NCBI GenBank assembly: GCA_964476155.1 | Contig: CAYYYS010000003.1 | Span: forward strand, 62,001 to 126,000 | Direction of reading: 5' to 3' | From: JAHIYU01 sp964476155 | GTDB lineage: Bacteria > Krumholzibacteriota > Krumholzibacteriia > LZORAL124-64-63 | DNA: 64,000 nucleotides | Shown: positions 8,057-17,000 of the stretch, piece after piece | Position numbering within the stretch: position 1 is the stretch's first letter | Layout of the letters: each line of letters opens with the position of its first letter | Notes under the pieces: model-generated | What the model was told of the DNA's origin: nothing | Databases searched by the model: none | Seen by the model: only the letters and a program-made list of their open reading frames with translations | Made by a program: the position numbers and the translations under genes

Positions 8057-10423
8057 TCAGTCCTCCCCCTGGGCCGCTACCGCCGCGTCGGTCACCGATC
8101 CCAGCGGCTGTGGGCCTCGGCCCAGGCGCTGCAAATAGGCGATCAGGGCGGTCAGCTTGCTGTCCGGGTCCACCAGTAGATCCTGGTCGGCCAGATCGTC
8201 GGAGATGAGCCGTCCCTGGGCGAGTGCGGTCTCGTTCGCCGCCGCGATCAGCTCGTTGCTGTAGGGCACGCCGATGGTGCGCAGCACTTCCATCTTCTTG
8301 GCCGTACCGGCGAAATTCACCTTCTGGTCCTTCAGATGGGGGTACATGGGCATATTGGAGCCCGGCGAGGTGTTGCGCGGGTCCATCATGTGCAGGTAGT
8401 GCCAGAGGTTGGCGTACCGGCCGCCGACCCTGTGCAGGTCGGGTCCCGTGCGCTTTGACCCCCACTGGAAGGGCGTATCGTAGATGAACTCCTCCGCTCG
8501 CGAGTACGCGCCGTAGCGCAACGTCTCGTGTCGGAAGTATCGGATCATCTGGCTGTGACAGACGTAGCAGCCCTCGCTGACATAGATGTCGCGGCCCTCG
8601 AGTTCAAGGGGACTGTAGGGCATCTGCACAAAGACGTATTCGCCCGTGGCGGCGTATACCGAATCGGCATAGGCCACCTGCTGGGGCACGTCCTTCTTGG
8701 CGATCACCATCGGAATGATTTCTACCATGCCGCCGACCAGAATGGCCAGGAGCACCAGTACGGAGAAGGCTACCGAATGGCCCTCCACCAGCTCGTGCCA
8801 ACCCTTGCCGCTGCGCTTGACTCCGACGGCCATGGTCGCCGAGATGGTCACGATGATGAAGCCGGCCACTGCCAGCGCGCTACCCAGTACACCGGTGGCG
8901 AAAAGCACCAACGAGAGCAGGATCAGGATCGTCGAGTAGACGACCGGGGCGCCGCTTATCAGCCTCCAGAATCCGGGCCCACCCTTCTCATAGCTCTGTA
9001 CATCGATCTCCACGTTGTGGGCCTTGCCGCTGCGGATCGTCGCCCAGAGGTTGACCACCATCATGAGGGCGCCGATGAGATAGACCGTGCCGCCGAACAG
9101 GCGCGTATGGTACATCATCTTCGAGGCCAATAGACCCTCGATGAAGTCGGGGTACTTGAGGAAGGCGTCGGCGTCCAGCGCCCGCCAGAATAGGCCCTGG
9201 CTCACACCGGAGATCCACATGGAGACGAGGTAGAGCATGATGCCCAGAGTGCCGATCCAGAAGTGGGCCTCGGCCCATTTCACCGACCAGAGCTTGGTCT
9301 TCCATAGGCGCGGCACCATCCAATAGAGCATGCCGAAGGTCATGAAACCGTTCCAGCCCAGGACACCGCCGTGGACGTGACCGATGATCCAGTCCGTGTA
9401 GTGCCCCAGGGCACTGACGCTTTTGATGGACAGCAGCGGTCCCTCGAAGGTCGACATGCCGTAGAAGGTCACCGCGACGATGTAGAACTTGATGACCGGG
9501 TCGGTGCGCAGCTTGTCCCAGGCACCGCGCAGGGTCAGTAGACCGTTGAGCATGCCGCCCCAGGAGGGCGCCCACAGCATGATGCTGAAGATCATGCCCA
9601 TGGTCTGGGCCCAATCCGGCAGAGCCGTGTACAGCAGATGGTGCGGTCCGGCCCAGATATAGAGGAAGATCAGGGACCAGAAGTGCACGATGGAAAGGCG
9701 GTACGAATAGACCGGCCGCCCCGCCGCCTTGGGCAGGAAGTAATACATGATGCCCAGAATCGGTGTCGTCAAAAAGAAGGCCACGGCGTTGTGGCCGTAC
9801 CACCACTGGACCAGCGCATCCTGCACGCCCGTGAATATCGAGTAGCTGTGGGTCCAACTCGTGGGAATCTGCAGGTTGTTGACGATGTAGAGCACCGCAA
9901 TGGTTACGATCGTGGCTATGTAGAACCAGATGGCGACATAGAGATTGCGCTCGTTGCGTTTTCCCAGGGTCCAGAAGAAGTTCACGGCGAAGACGACCCA
10001 GATCAGCACGACGGCGATGTCGATGGGCCAGATCAGCTCCGCGTATTCCTTGCTCTGGGTGAGCCCGAGCGGGTAGGTCACCGCGGCGGCGACAATGATG
10101 AGCTGCCAGCCCCAGAAATGGATCCAGCTGAGAGCATCCGAAGCGAGCCGCGTCTTGAGAAGACGCTGGGTCGAATAATAGATGCCGGCGAAAATCATAT
10201 TGCCCACGAACGCGAATATGGCCGCGTTGGTGTGCAGCTGGCGTAATCGTCCGAACGATGTCCACTGCAGGTTGAGGTTCGCCTGCCAGAAAGACAACTG
10301 GGTCGCAACTATCACACCAACGAGCAATCCCACCACAGCCCACAAAATGGTCGCGATGGAAAAGGCCCGCACGATTCCGTCATCGTAAACGATGTGTTTG
10401 GTCTCGGGAGTCGCGGTTTGCAT
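8057..10423 (-). CDS. ccoNO: cbb3-type cytochrome c oxidase, fused subunits I (CcoN) and II (CcoO)
   Basis: Catalytic core of the high-affinity cbb3 oxidase, reducing O2 with electrons from cytochrome c. The first ~480 residues are CcoN: heme b ligand His64 (RQLHTN), WYGHNAVAF near 213, GPHHLLY near 263 and HVHGGVLGWNGF near 350, which carry the heme and CuB histidines. After a linker of helices, the C-terminal part is CcoO, a mono-heme cytochrome c with CYVCH near 617 and a candidate axial Met in SPGSNMPMYPH. In most proteobacteria ccoN and ccoO are separate genes. The single 788-residue chain is a fusion known from FCB-type bacteria. The chain reads through with no internal stop, and ccoS lies 26 bases upstream. 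Confidence 0.95.
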   Translation of the reverse strand: MQTATPETKHIVYDDGIVRAFSIATILWAVVGLLVGVIVATQLSFWQANLNLQWTSFGRLRQLHTNAAIFAFVGNMIFAGIYYSTQRLLKTRLASDALSWIHFWGWQLIIVAAAVTYPLGLTQSKEYAELIWPIDIAVVLIWVVFAVNFFWTLGKRNERNLYVAIWFYIATIVTIAVLYIVNNLQIPTSWTHSYSIFTGVQDALVQWWYGHNAVAFFLTTPILGIMYYFLPKAAGRPVYSYRLSIVHFWSLIFLYIWAGPHHLLYTALPDWAQTMGMIFSIMLWAPSWGGMLNGLLTLRGAWDKLRTDPVIKFYIVAVTFYGMSTFEGPLLSIKSVSALGHYTDWIIGHVHGGVLGWNGFMTFGMLYWMVPRLWKTKLWSVKWAEAHFWIGTLGIMLYLVSMWISGVSQGLFWRALDADAFLKYPDFIEGLLASKMMYHTRLFGGTVYLIGALMMVVNLWATIRSGKAHNVEIDVQSYEKGGPGFWRLISGAPVVYSTILILLSLVLFATGVLGSALAVAGFIIVTISATMAVGVKRSGKGWHELVEGHSVAFSVLVLLAILVGGMVEIIPMVIAKKDVPQQVAYADSVYAATGEYVFVQMPYSPLELEGRDIYVSEGCYVCHSQMIRYFRHETLRYGAYSRAEEFIYDTPFQWGSKRTGPDLHRVGGRYANLWHYLHMMDPRNTSPGSNMPMYPHLKDQKVNFAGTAKKMEVLRTIGVPYSNELIAAANETALAQGRLISDDLADQDLLVDPDSKLTALIAYLQRLGRGPQPLGSVTDAAVAAQGED

Positions 10424-10449
10424 GATTATGCCGAGCCTCCTCTCCTGGG

Positions 10450-10650
10450 TTAGGGGTTCTTCGGATCCTCATTATCAAGACTATCGTCTTCGAGTTCCTG
10501 TTCGTCGACAGAGTCGTCGTCATCCAGGGGCAGCAGTGAAAGACGATCGCCATGTTCGAAGTCGCCGCTCTTGAGGCGCCAAACGAACAACACCAGCCCA
10601 CCGGCGACCAGGATCAGGCTGACGAAGATCGTCGCGGTCAGGACATCCAT
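10450..10650 (-). CDS. ccoS: cbb3 oxidase assembly protein CcoS
   Basis: A 66-residue membrane protein with one N-terminal helix followed by the typical CcoS pattern: an aromatic/basic VWRLKSGDFEH, then an acidic tail rich in Asp and Glu. CcoS is required for cofactor insertion into cbb3 oxidase. It overlaps the end of ccoI by 13 bases, the usual ccoI-ccoS pairing. The tail (DDDDSVDEQELEDDS) is longer and more acidic than in many homologues. Confidence 0.88.
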   Translation of the reverse strand: MDVLTATIFVSLILVAGGLVLFVWRLKSGDFEHGDRLSLLPLDDDDSVDEQELEDDSLDNEDPKNP

Positions 10651-13085
10651 GCGGACCTCCCGCGTGAGAGCCGCAGGATCGTCAGGCCCACCACACTCAC
10701 CGAACTGAGGGGCATCAGCACCGCGGCGACGACCGGCGTGACCAGGCCGCCGAGGCAGAGCCCCACCGCGCCCAGGTTGTAGATCGCCGCAAAAACCAGA
10801 TTGCCGTGCTGCACGGTACGGAGTTTTCGAGCCGCGGAGAGAGCGCGCCGGACCGCCGATACGCCGTCACCGAGGTAGTAGAAATCCGCCTTGTGCGGTA
10901 GCACGGCACGATCGATGGCCGGGGTCGCCGCGCACCAGGCGCGATCGAAACTGGGACTGTCGTTGAGGCCGTCGCCGACCATCAACGTATCCTCATCATC
11001 CAGTTCCACGACCATCTCTGCTTTGGTTTCGGGCGTGAGTCCCCCTCGCACCCGATCGGCTTGCAGGCCCAGCCGGTCGGCAATCTGTTCCACGCGCGCC
11101 AATTCGTCTCCGCTGAGCAGGTGCACTTCATAGCCGCTGTCCAGCAGACGCGCCACCTCGTCGGCAGCATCGTGTTTCAAATCTTCGATGCAGCTTATAC
11201 TTATTATCCGGCGTCCGTCCAGACTAAAAAAGGATGATCCTGGTATAGGTTGTCCCCCTGACTCGTCTGGTACCGCGAAAGCGAGCCGTCCCAGCCGCCA
11301 CTCCCCGCGTTCGTTGGTCCAAACGAGCCCCTGGCCACTGACTTCGCGGACTTCATCGGCTTGGCTGTCGAGATCGATGTCCTGCATTTCCGCCAGGGCC
11401 TCGGCCACACAGCGGCTGACCGGATGGTTGCTGCGGCTGGACATATTCCGGAGAACGATGCGGTCGGCGGCGGATAGAGCCCGCAGATCGCGGCGGGTAC
11501 GATCGTCCAGTGTCAAACGGCCATGGGTCAGGGTACCGGTCTTGTCGAAGAGGACCTTGCGGACCTGCCGGGCCTTGTCCAAAAAGTCGGCACTGCGCAG
11601 CAGGACACCGTGCCGACGCAGGGCCACATGGACCAATTCACGAGCCAGGGGCACCGCCAAGCCAAGGGCGCAGGGACAGGTCACAATCAGCACCGCCACG
11701 GACACCTCGATGGCTTTACGCGTGTCCGTTGCCGACCAGACGGCAAAACCCACCGCGGCCAGGGTGATGACCGTGATCACATAGATGGTCGACACCCGAT
11801 GCCACCAGTTGCGTCCGACCGCACGCTCGGCGCCACCGACGCGCAAGAGATCGTGCAGACGGGAGTCGGAGAAGTCCTCGACAACCGCGGCGCGGAATCC
11901 GTACTCGCCGGCGTTGAAGGCTCCCGCCGGCACCTTGTCGCCGGGAGCGCGCGTCCGGGTCTCCGATTCTCCGGTGATCCAGTCCAGTGAAATCAGGGCC
12001 TCGCGTTGCAGCAGAATACCGTCCACGGGCATCAGATCACCCGGCGCTATCCACAACTCGTCACCCGTCACGATGCGCACCGCCGGCGTGGCCTCGAACT
12101 CGCCGTCCAGTAGGCGCCGCGCGTAGAGGTCGGCAATTCCGCCCGATTCGAGCAGGGCGTTGCGGTTCTTTTCCAGCACCCACTCCTGCAGCCAGCGCCC
12201 GACCAGCATAAGGGCCACGAAGATGCTGATGGTGTCGAAGTAGGCGGCCTCGGGTCCTTCGCTCAGGTACGCGACCACAGAGCCGCCGTAGCCCAGCAGC
12301 ATGCCCAGGGCGATGGGTAAATCCAGATGGACGACACCGCGACGCAGACCGTGCCAGGCGGCGGAAATAAAGGGCCAGCCGCCGAAGGCCACCACCAGGC
12401 CCGCCAATATCAGACCGAGGCGTCCGAACAGGATATAGGCCGGACCACTCTCCTCGGGCGACAACCCAAAGTAGTAGCCGAGGCTGTACATCATCACGTT
12501 CAGGGCGACCGCGATGGTGATCCCCATGCGAATCTGGAGCGAGCGCGACGCCCGGTGGCGTGACTTGCGGGGCGGGCCGAAGCGGTAGCCGAAACGCTCC
12601 GCCTCGGCAAAGTACAACCCGAGTTCGCCGGCGTTCGTGTCCCAGACGAGATCCACGGTGCCCAGGGCGGGATTGATCGTCAGCGCGCGTCCCCCGGTAT
12701 GCCGCGCAAAGAGTTGTTCGAGCAGCCAGACACAGGCCGCACAGTGCACGCCCTGCAGGTCGAGTCGCAGACGAACGATGCCGCCACCCATATCCATGTC
12801 CGGGTCGGCCAGCATCATCTCCAGCCAGGCCAGGTTGTCGGGTCGCAGATCCGCCGGCGGCGCGATGGTGTCGCAGCGCAGGTCGTAGAAGCGCTCGAGT
12901 CCGGTCTTGTTGATGAGTTCGTAGACGGTGCGACACCCCTGGCAGCAGAAAGGGCCGGCGGCGGGATCATGGGTCTTGTCGAGGTCGAGGCCGCAGTGGA
13001 TACACTTGCCGGGCATGACGCGTGCAGCGTCCGCATAGGGAAACGTCGGCTCCGGCCGGGGCTGTTGAGAATCCGGGCTACCCAT
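10638..13085 (-). CDS. ccoI: Copper-translocating P1B-type ATPase for cbb3 assembly (CcoI/FixI/CtpA-like)
   Basis: Exports Cu(I) across the inner membrane for cbb3 oxidase maturation. N-terminal Cys pairs (C28/C31 and FCCQGC at 47-51) form the metal-binding module typical of CcoI. An HMA domain with GVHCAACVW follows at about 113-120. Eight helices carry the ion-binding TCPCALG motif near 465. The phosphorylation site FDKTGTLTHG is near 510 and the hinge GDGLNDSPS is in the C-terminal quarter (usual form GDGxNDAP). The length is 815. The start at 13085 is chosen because residues from MGSPDSQQ onward match the family and AGGA precedes it; the frame stays open further upstream but encodes nothing like this family. 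Confidence 0.94.
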   Translation of the reverse strand: MGSPDSQQPRPEPTFPYADAARVMPGKCIHCGLDLDKTHDPAAGPFCCQGCRTVYELINKTGLERFYDLRCDTIAPPADLRPDNLAWLEMMLADPDMDMGGGIVRLRLDLQGVHCAACVWLLEQLFARHTGGRALTINPALGTVDLVWDTNAGELGLYFAEAERFGYRFGPPRKSRHRASRSLQIRMGITIAVALNVMMYSLGYYFGLSPEESGPAYILFGRLGLILAGLVVAFGGWPFISAAWHGLRRGVVHLDLPIALGMLLGYGGSVVAYLSEGPEAAYFDTISIFVALMLVGRWLQEWVLEKNRNALLESGGIADLYARRLLDGEFEATPAVRIVTGDELWIAPGDLMPVDGILLQREALISLDWITGESETRTRAPGDKVPAGAFNAGEYGFRAAVVEDFSDSRLHDLLRVGGAERAVGRNWWHRVSTIYVITVITLAAVGFAVWSATDTRKAIEVSVAVLIVTCPCALGLAVPLARELVHVALRRHGVLLRSADFLDKARQVRKVLFDKTGTLTHGRLTLDDRTRRDLRALSAADRIVLRNMSSRSNHPVSRCVAEALAEMQDIDLDSQADEVREVSGQGLVWTNERGEWRLGRLAFAVPDESGGQPIPGSSFFSLDGRRIISISCIEDLKHDAADEVARLLDSGYEVHLLSGDELARVEQIADRLGLQADRVRGGLTPETKAEMVVELDDEDTLMVGDGLNDSPSFDRAWCAATPAIDRAVLPHKADFYYLGDGVSAVRRALSAARKLRTVQHGNLVFAAIYNLGAVGLCLGGLVTPVVAAVLMPLSSVSVVGLTILRLSRGRSAWMS

Positions 13086-13144
13086 GTCGATTCCTGTCCC
13101 GTCTGCAGAGGATCCGTTTCCCAGATGCCGCACGCGCCGGCAAT

Positions 13145-13891
13145 CTACCAGATCACGACTTCCCCGTAACGAAGGTGCCCCACCAGGCTCCAGGCCGCGA
13201 GCCCGCGCAGGATCAGTTGCAGGGCCATGGCCAGCACCAGGACCGCGCCCAACCGATTGAAGAACCGGCGTCGCGTGGCACTCAGTTTGGCGGCGCCGAG
13301 ACCCAGCGCCAGCAATACCGGGACGGTTCCCAGGCCAAAGAAGAGCATGGCCAGGGCACCTTTGCCCGGGCTGCCGGTGGCGGCCGAGGTCATGGCCACC
13401 GTGTAGACGGGACCGCAGGGCAGGAAACCGTTGGCCAGACCCAGAGCCCAGCGGGCGGGCATGCTTCGGGCGGAAAGCAGCCTCTGCAGACGGCCGGCCA
13501 CCAGGCCCTGGACACGGCCGCTCTCGAGCCAGCGCTGGGTCGGCAACCAGCCGAGCAGGCCGATGCCGAGAAGCAGCATGAAGACACCGACCAGGATCGA
13601 CAGACCGCCCTGGATCGTCTTGCCGTCGCTGGTCAGAAGCGTCGCCGAGCCGAGCAGGCCGAGGACGGCGCCAATGAACATGTAACCGGAGAGTCGCCCC
13701 AGATGGTAGATCAGCAGGCGCAGGAAGAGGGTGATCGAACCGGCCCCGTCGGCGCGTTGCGACACCGAGACGGCCCCGACCAAGGGGCCGCACATACCCA
13801 CGCAGTGACCGAGGCTGATGGCTATTCCCGTACCGGCCAGCAGAGCAAAGGTAAAGGGCATTGTCGTTTCGGCGCCACCGCAGCAGTCCAC
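13145..13891 (-). CDS. Sulfite exporter TauE/SafE-family membrane protein (cbb3-cluster copper-handling type)
   Basis: About six transmembrane helices with two family signatures: ISLGHCVGMCGPLVG near the N-terminus and NGFLPCGPVYTVAM in the middle. These Cys-containing TM motifs (CxxxC and PC) are typical of the DsbD_2/UreH-like branch found next to ccoI and ccoS in cbb3 operons, where a copper-handling or assembly role is proposed. I place the start at a GTG (13891) preceded by AAAGGAAG; an ATG at 13861 is the alternative and would remove a Cys-Cys pair from the N-terminus. It lies 59 bases upstream of ccoI and is probably the first gene of the operon, divergent from the giant ligase gene. 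Confidence 0.82.
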   Translation of the reverse strand: MDCCGGAETTMPFTFALLAGTGIAISLGHCVGMCGPLVGAVSVSQRADGAGSITLFLRLLIYHLGRLSGYMFIGAVLGLLGSATLLTSDGKTIQGGLSILVGVFMLLLGIGLLGWLPTQRWLESGRVQGLVAGRLQRLLSARSMPARWALGLANGFLPCGPVYTVAMTSAATGSPGKGALAMLFFGLGTVPVLLALGLGAAKLSATRRRFFNRLGAVLVLAMALQLILRGLAAWSLVGHLRYGEVVIW

Positions 13892-13961
13892 GTTGTCTTC
13901 CTTTCCATGGTCATCAGAATTACAGACTCTTTTGCTCAGGTTACCCCAGGGCAAAAGCACG

Positions 13962-13977
13962 CGCAACACGTATTGCG
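13962..13977. promoter_or_regulatory. Inverted repeat in the divergent promoter region of the cbb3 operon
   Basis: CGCAA-N6-TTGCG, a perfect 5-bp inverted repeat with a 6-base spacer, lies in the 205-base gap between the leftward cbb3 operon and the rightward gene at 14097. The spacing resembles Crp/Fnr-type operators, but the half-sites do not match the FNR (TTGAT) or CRP (TGTGA) consensus. A regulator site is possible, not shown. Nothing else is evident in the gap. Confidence 0.35.
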
Positions 13978-14096
13978 ATCGGAAGTTAGCAAGACTGACT
14001 TGAAGTGGACAGAGCCACGCTTTCCTGTTCCCGCGCCGCAGGTGTTGCTCTAGTATCGGCATAGCATCATCCTGACCACAAACCAACGGTGAGACC

Positions 14097-17000
14097 ATGA
14101 CGACAGACGGAACACATCTGACGAGCGACTTGGCGGCCTGGCGCGACGGCGAGGCCGATCCCGCCTCGGCGGCAACCCTCCTGGATACCTACAGTCACCA
14201 TCTGGAAACGGATGCTCTGGACGAGGGCGTTTGGCGCGCGTTCCTGGAAATCACCCGCGAACCCGACTTCCTGGAGGCCCTCCCCGACGACGACGCCCGT
14301 CGCCGCTGGGCGGACCTGGCCATCGGTGTGGTCCGGCGCACGGGCTTCACGTTGGCAGATCTGCTCGACCAGCGGGTGGCGGCTCATCCCTCGCGCATCT
14401 GGCTGCGGGAGAGCCCTCTGACCGACGGCTCCGAGTGGAGTTACGATCGTGTCCGCACGAAGGCGCGCACCTACGCCGCCGCGTTCCTGGGCACCGGGCC
14501 GTTGCCTCGCGTGGCCCTGCTCACACCCAACACGGCACGCGGCGCTTTCTGCGATCTGGCCTGCCTGCTCCACGGTATCCTGGTTACGCCCCTGTCTCCC
14601 CAAACCGACGCCGAGACCATCGCCTGGATCTGCGACACCCTCGGCGTGACCGTCATCGTCAGCGGCGGCGCGGAGCAGGCGGTTACGGCCACGGCGGCCA
14701 TCAAGGCGGCCGACATCGACATCGTCCACCTCGTCCTGGAGGATCAGGCTCCCGCCGGCTGCGACGCGCGTCCCCTGGAAGCCCTGTGCGCGACCTTGAC
14801 CCAATCGGACATCGACAATGCCCTGGCGGCTCAGCCCCGCTTCGGGCTGGACGACGTGGCCACGGTGATGTTCACCTCCGGCAGTACCGGCCGGCCCAAG
14901 GGCGTGGAGTTCTCCCTCTACAACCTGGTCAGCAAGCGCTTCGCGCGCGCCGCGGCCCTGCCGTCGGTGGGTCGCGACGAGGTCATGCTCTGCTTCCTGC
15001 CGCTCTTCCATACCTTCGGCCGCTACCTGGAACTGCTGGGCTCCATGTTCTGGGGCGGCGCGTACGTCTTCGTGGGCAACAACTCCCGCGCCACGCTGCT
15101 GACGCTGCTGCAACGGGTCCAACCCACCGGATTGATCAGCATCCCCCTGCGCTGGGCCCAGATCCAGGAGAGCTGTCTGAACCACATGGAGGATCAGGGC
15201 GCCGGCAAGCTGTCGGACGAGGACTTCCGCGCGGTGGCCGGTGGAAACCTGCGGTGGGGGCTGTCGGCGGCCGGCTATCTCGAACCGCGGATCTTCCGCT
15301 TCTTTCAGCGCCACGGCGTGGACCTGTGCAGCGGTTTCGGCATGACCGAAGCCACCGGCGGCATCACCATGACGCCCCCGGGCGACTACCTGGACGATTC
15401 GGTGGGCAAGCCCCTGCCGGGCGTGAACGTACGTCTGACCGAACAGGGCGAGATGCAGATCTCGGGCCCCTACATCGCCAGTTACCTGGACCAGGAAGGC
15501 CACCCCGGCGACGGGAGCTGGCTGTCGACGGGCGATCTGTTCGCGCGTCACGAGAACGGTCACCTGGAGATCGTCGACCGCATCAAGGACATCTACAAGA
15601 ATTCCCGCGGCCAGACCATTGCGCCACGACGCGTGGAGCAGCGCTATGTCGAGGTGCCGGGCATCAAGCGTGTTTTCCTGGTCGGCGACCATCGCGCGGA
15701 CAACGTGCTGCTCATCGTGCCCGATCCCGAGGATCCGGTCCTGCAGGGAGATCCCGCGGGCAAAGAGACGCGCGACTACTTCCACCGCATCGTGACCGCC
15801 GCCAACCGCGACCTGTCCTCGTTCGAGCGCGTCGTCAACTTCGCGGTGCTCGATCGCGACTTCAGCGAGGAGCGAGGCGAACTCACACCCAAGGGTTCGT
15901 TCCGGCGCAAGACCATCGAGACGAACTTCCAGGACGTCGTGGACGATCTGTACCTGAGCGACAACGTGGATCTGCAGGTGAACAGCCTCACCCTGCGTGT
16001 GCCTCGCTGGTTTTTCCGCGATCTCAGCATCCTGGAGACCGACATCACGGCGGGATCGAAACATCTGCGAAACGTGGTCAACGGTTACGAACTCGAAGTG
16101 GAACGGGTGGACGAGTCCTTCGTGCGGGTCGGCGACCTGCTCTACGAACTGCCCGGAGACACGGTCGACCTCGGCCGCCTGTCCCGTCAGCCCGGACTGT
16201 GGGCCGGCAACCCCCAATTGGCGGCCTTCTGCCCGGTCCGCGACGGTTGGGATACGCCCTACGCGCCCTTCACGCCCCATGTGTACCTGCCCTGGCGAAG
16301 CGAGAGCGGCGAGCCGTCCGATCCGGGCGCCCTGCCCCCCATGAGCGACCACCGGCTACCGCGCATCCACGATCTGTGTCGCAAGGCCCTGCTCGGGGTC
16401 GGCGAGTACGCCTTGAAGGCCGTGGTCGAGTTGGAAAAATCCCTGGCCATCGCCGATCACCGGACAGCCGAACTTATTCGGCGGCGAGTGGAAGCCCTGT
16501 CGCGCCATCCCGAGATGGACATCCGCTGCTATGCCTACCGCACGCTGGTGCTGGACGAACCATCACCCGACTTCAGCGAGTTGCGGCCCAAGTTCATCAG
16601 CTCCGGTCTACCGTTCCTGGACGCCAAGACCATCACGACGATTACCCGTGAGGGCATGGAGGGCCGCCGTCTGGATGCCTTCCGGCGTCGTCTGCACGCC
16701 TACCGCCTGCACCTGACCTGGCCGGGCGACGACCTGGTCCATTCCCAGTTCGAGAGCATCTTCACCATGCTGGCCGAGTTCGTGCGGCTTCATCCGGGCT
16801 ACTACCGGGTGGTCCGCGACGAACTCGTGAGCTGGATCCTGCTGCGCGAGGATCCGGTGATCGCGGACCTGGCCGAACGCACGACCCTGGAACTCGGCAA
16901 CTGGTACGAGGACTGGCTGGCCGGGACGCAGCCGTATCATGGCGAAGCCGTGTGGGAGCAGAAGATCCTCTTCCAGGACGGCTTGTCCCAAACGGAGATC

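Noticed and set aside
13086..13793. Upstream extension of the ccoI frame
   Set aside because: The added residues are Arg/Pro-rich and overlap the TauE/SafE-like gene. Family resemblance starts at MGSPDSQQ (13085).
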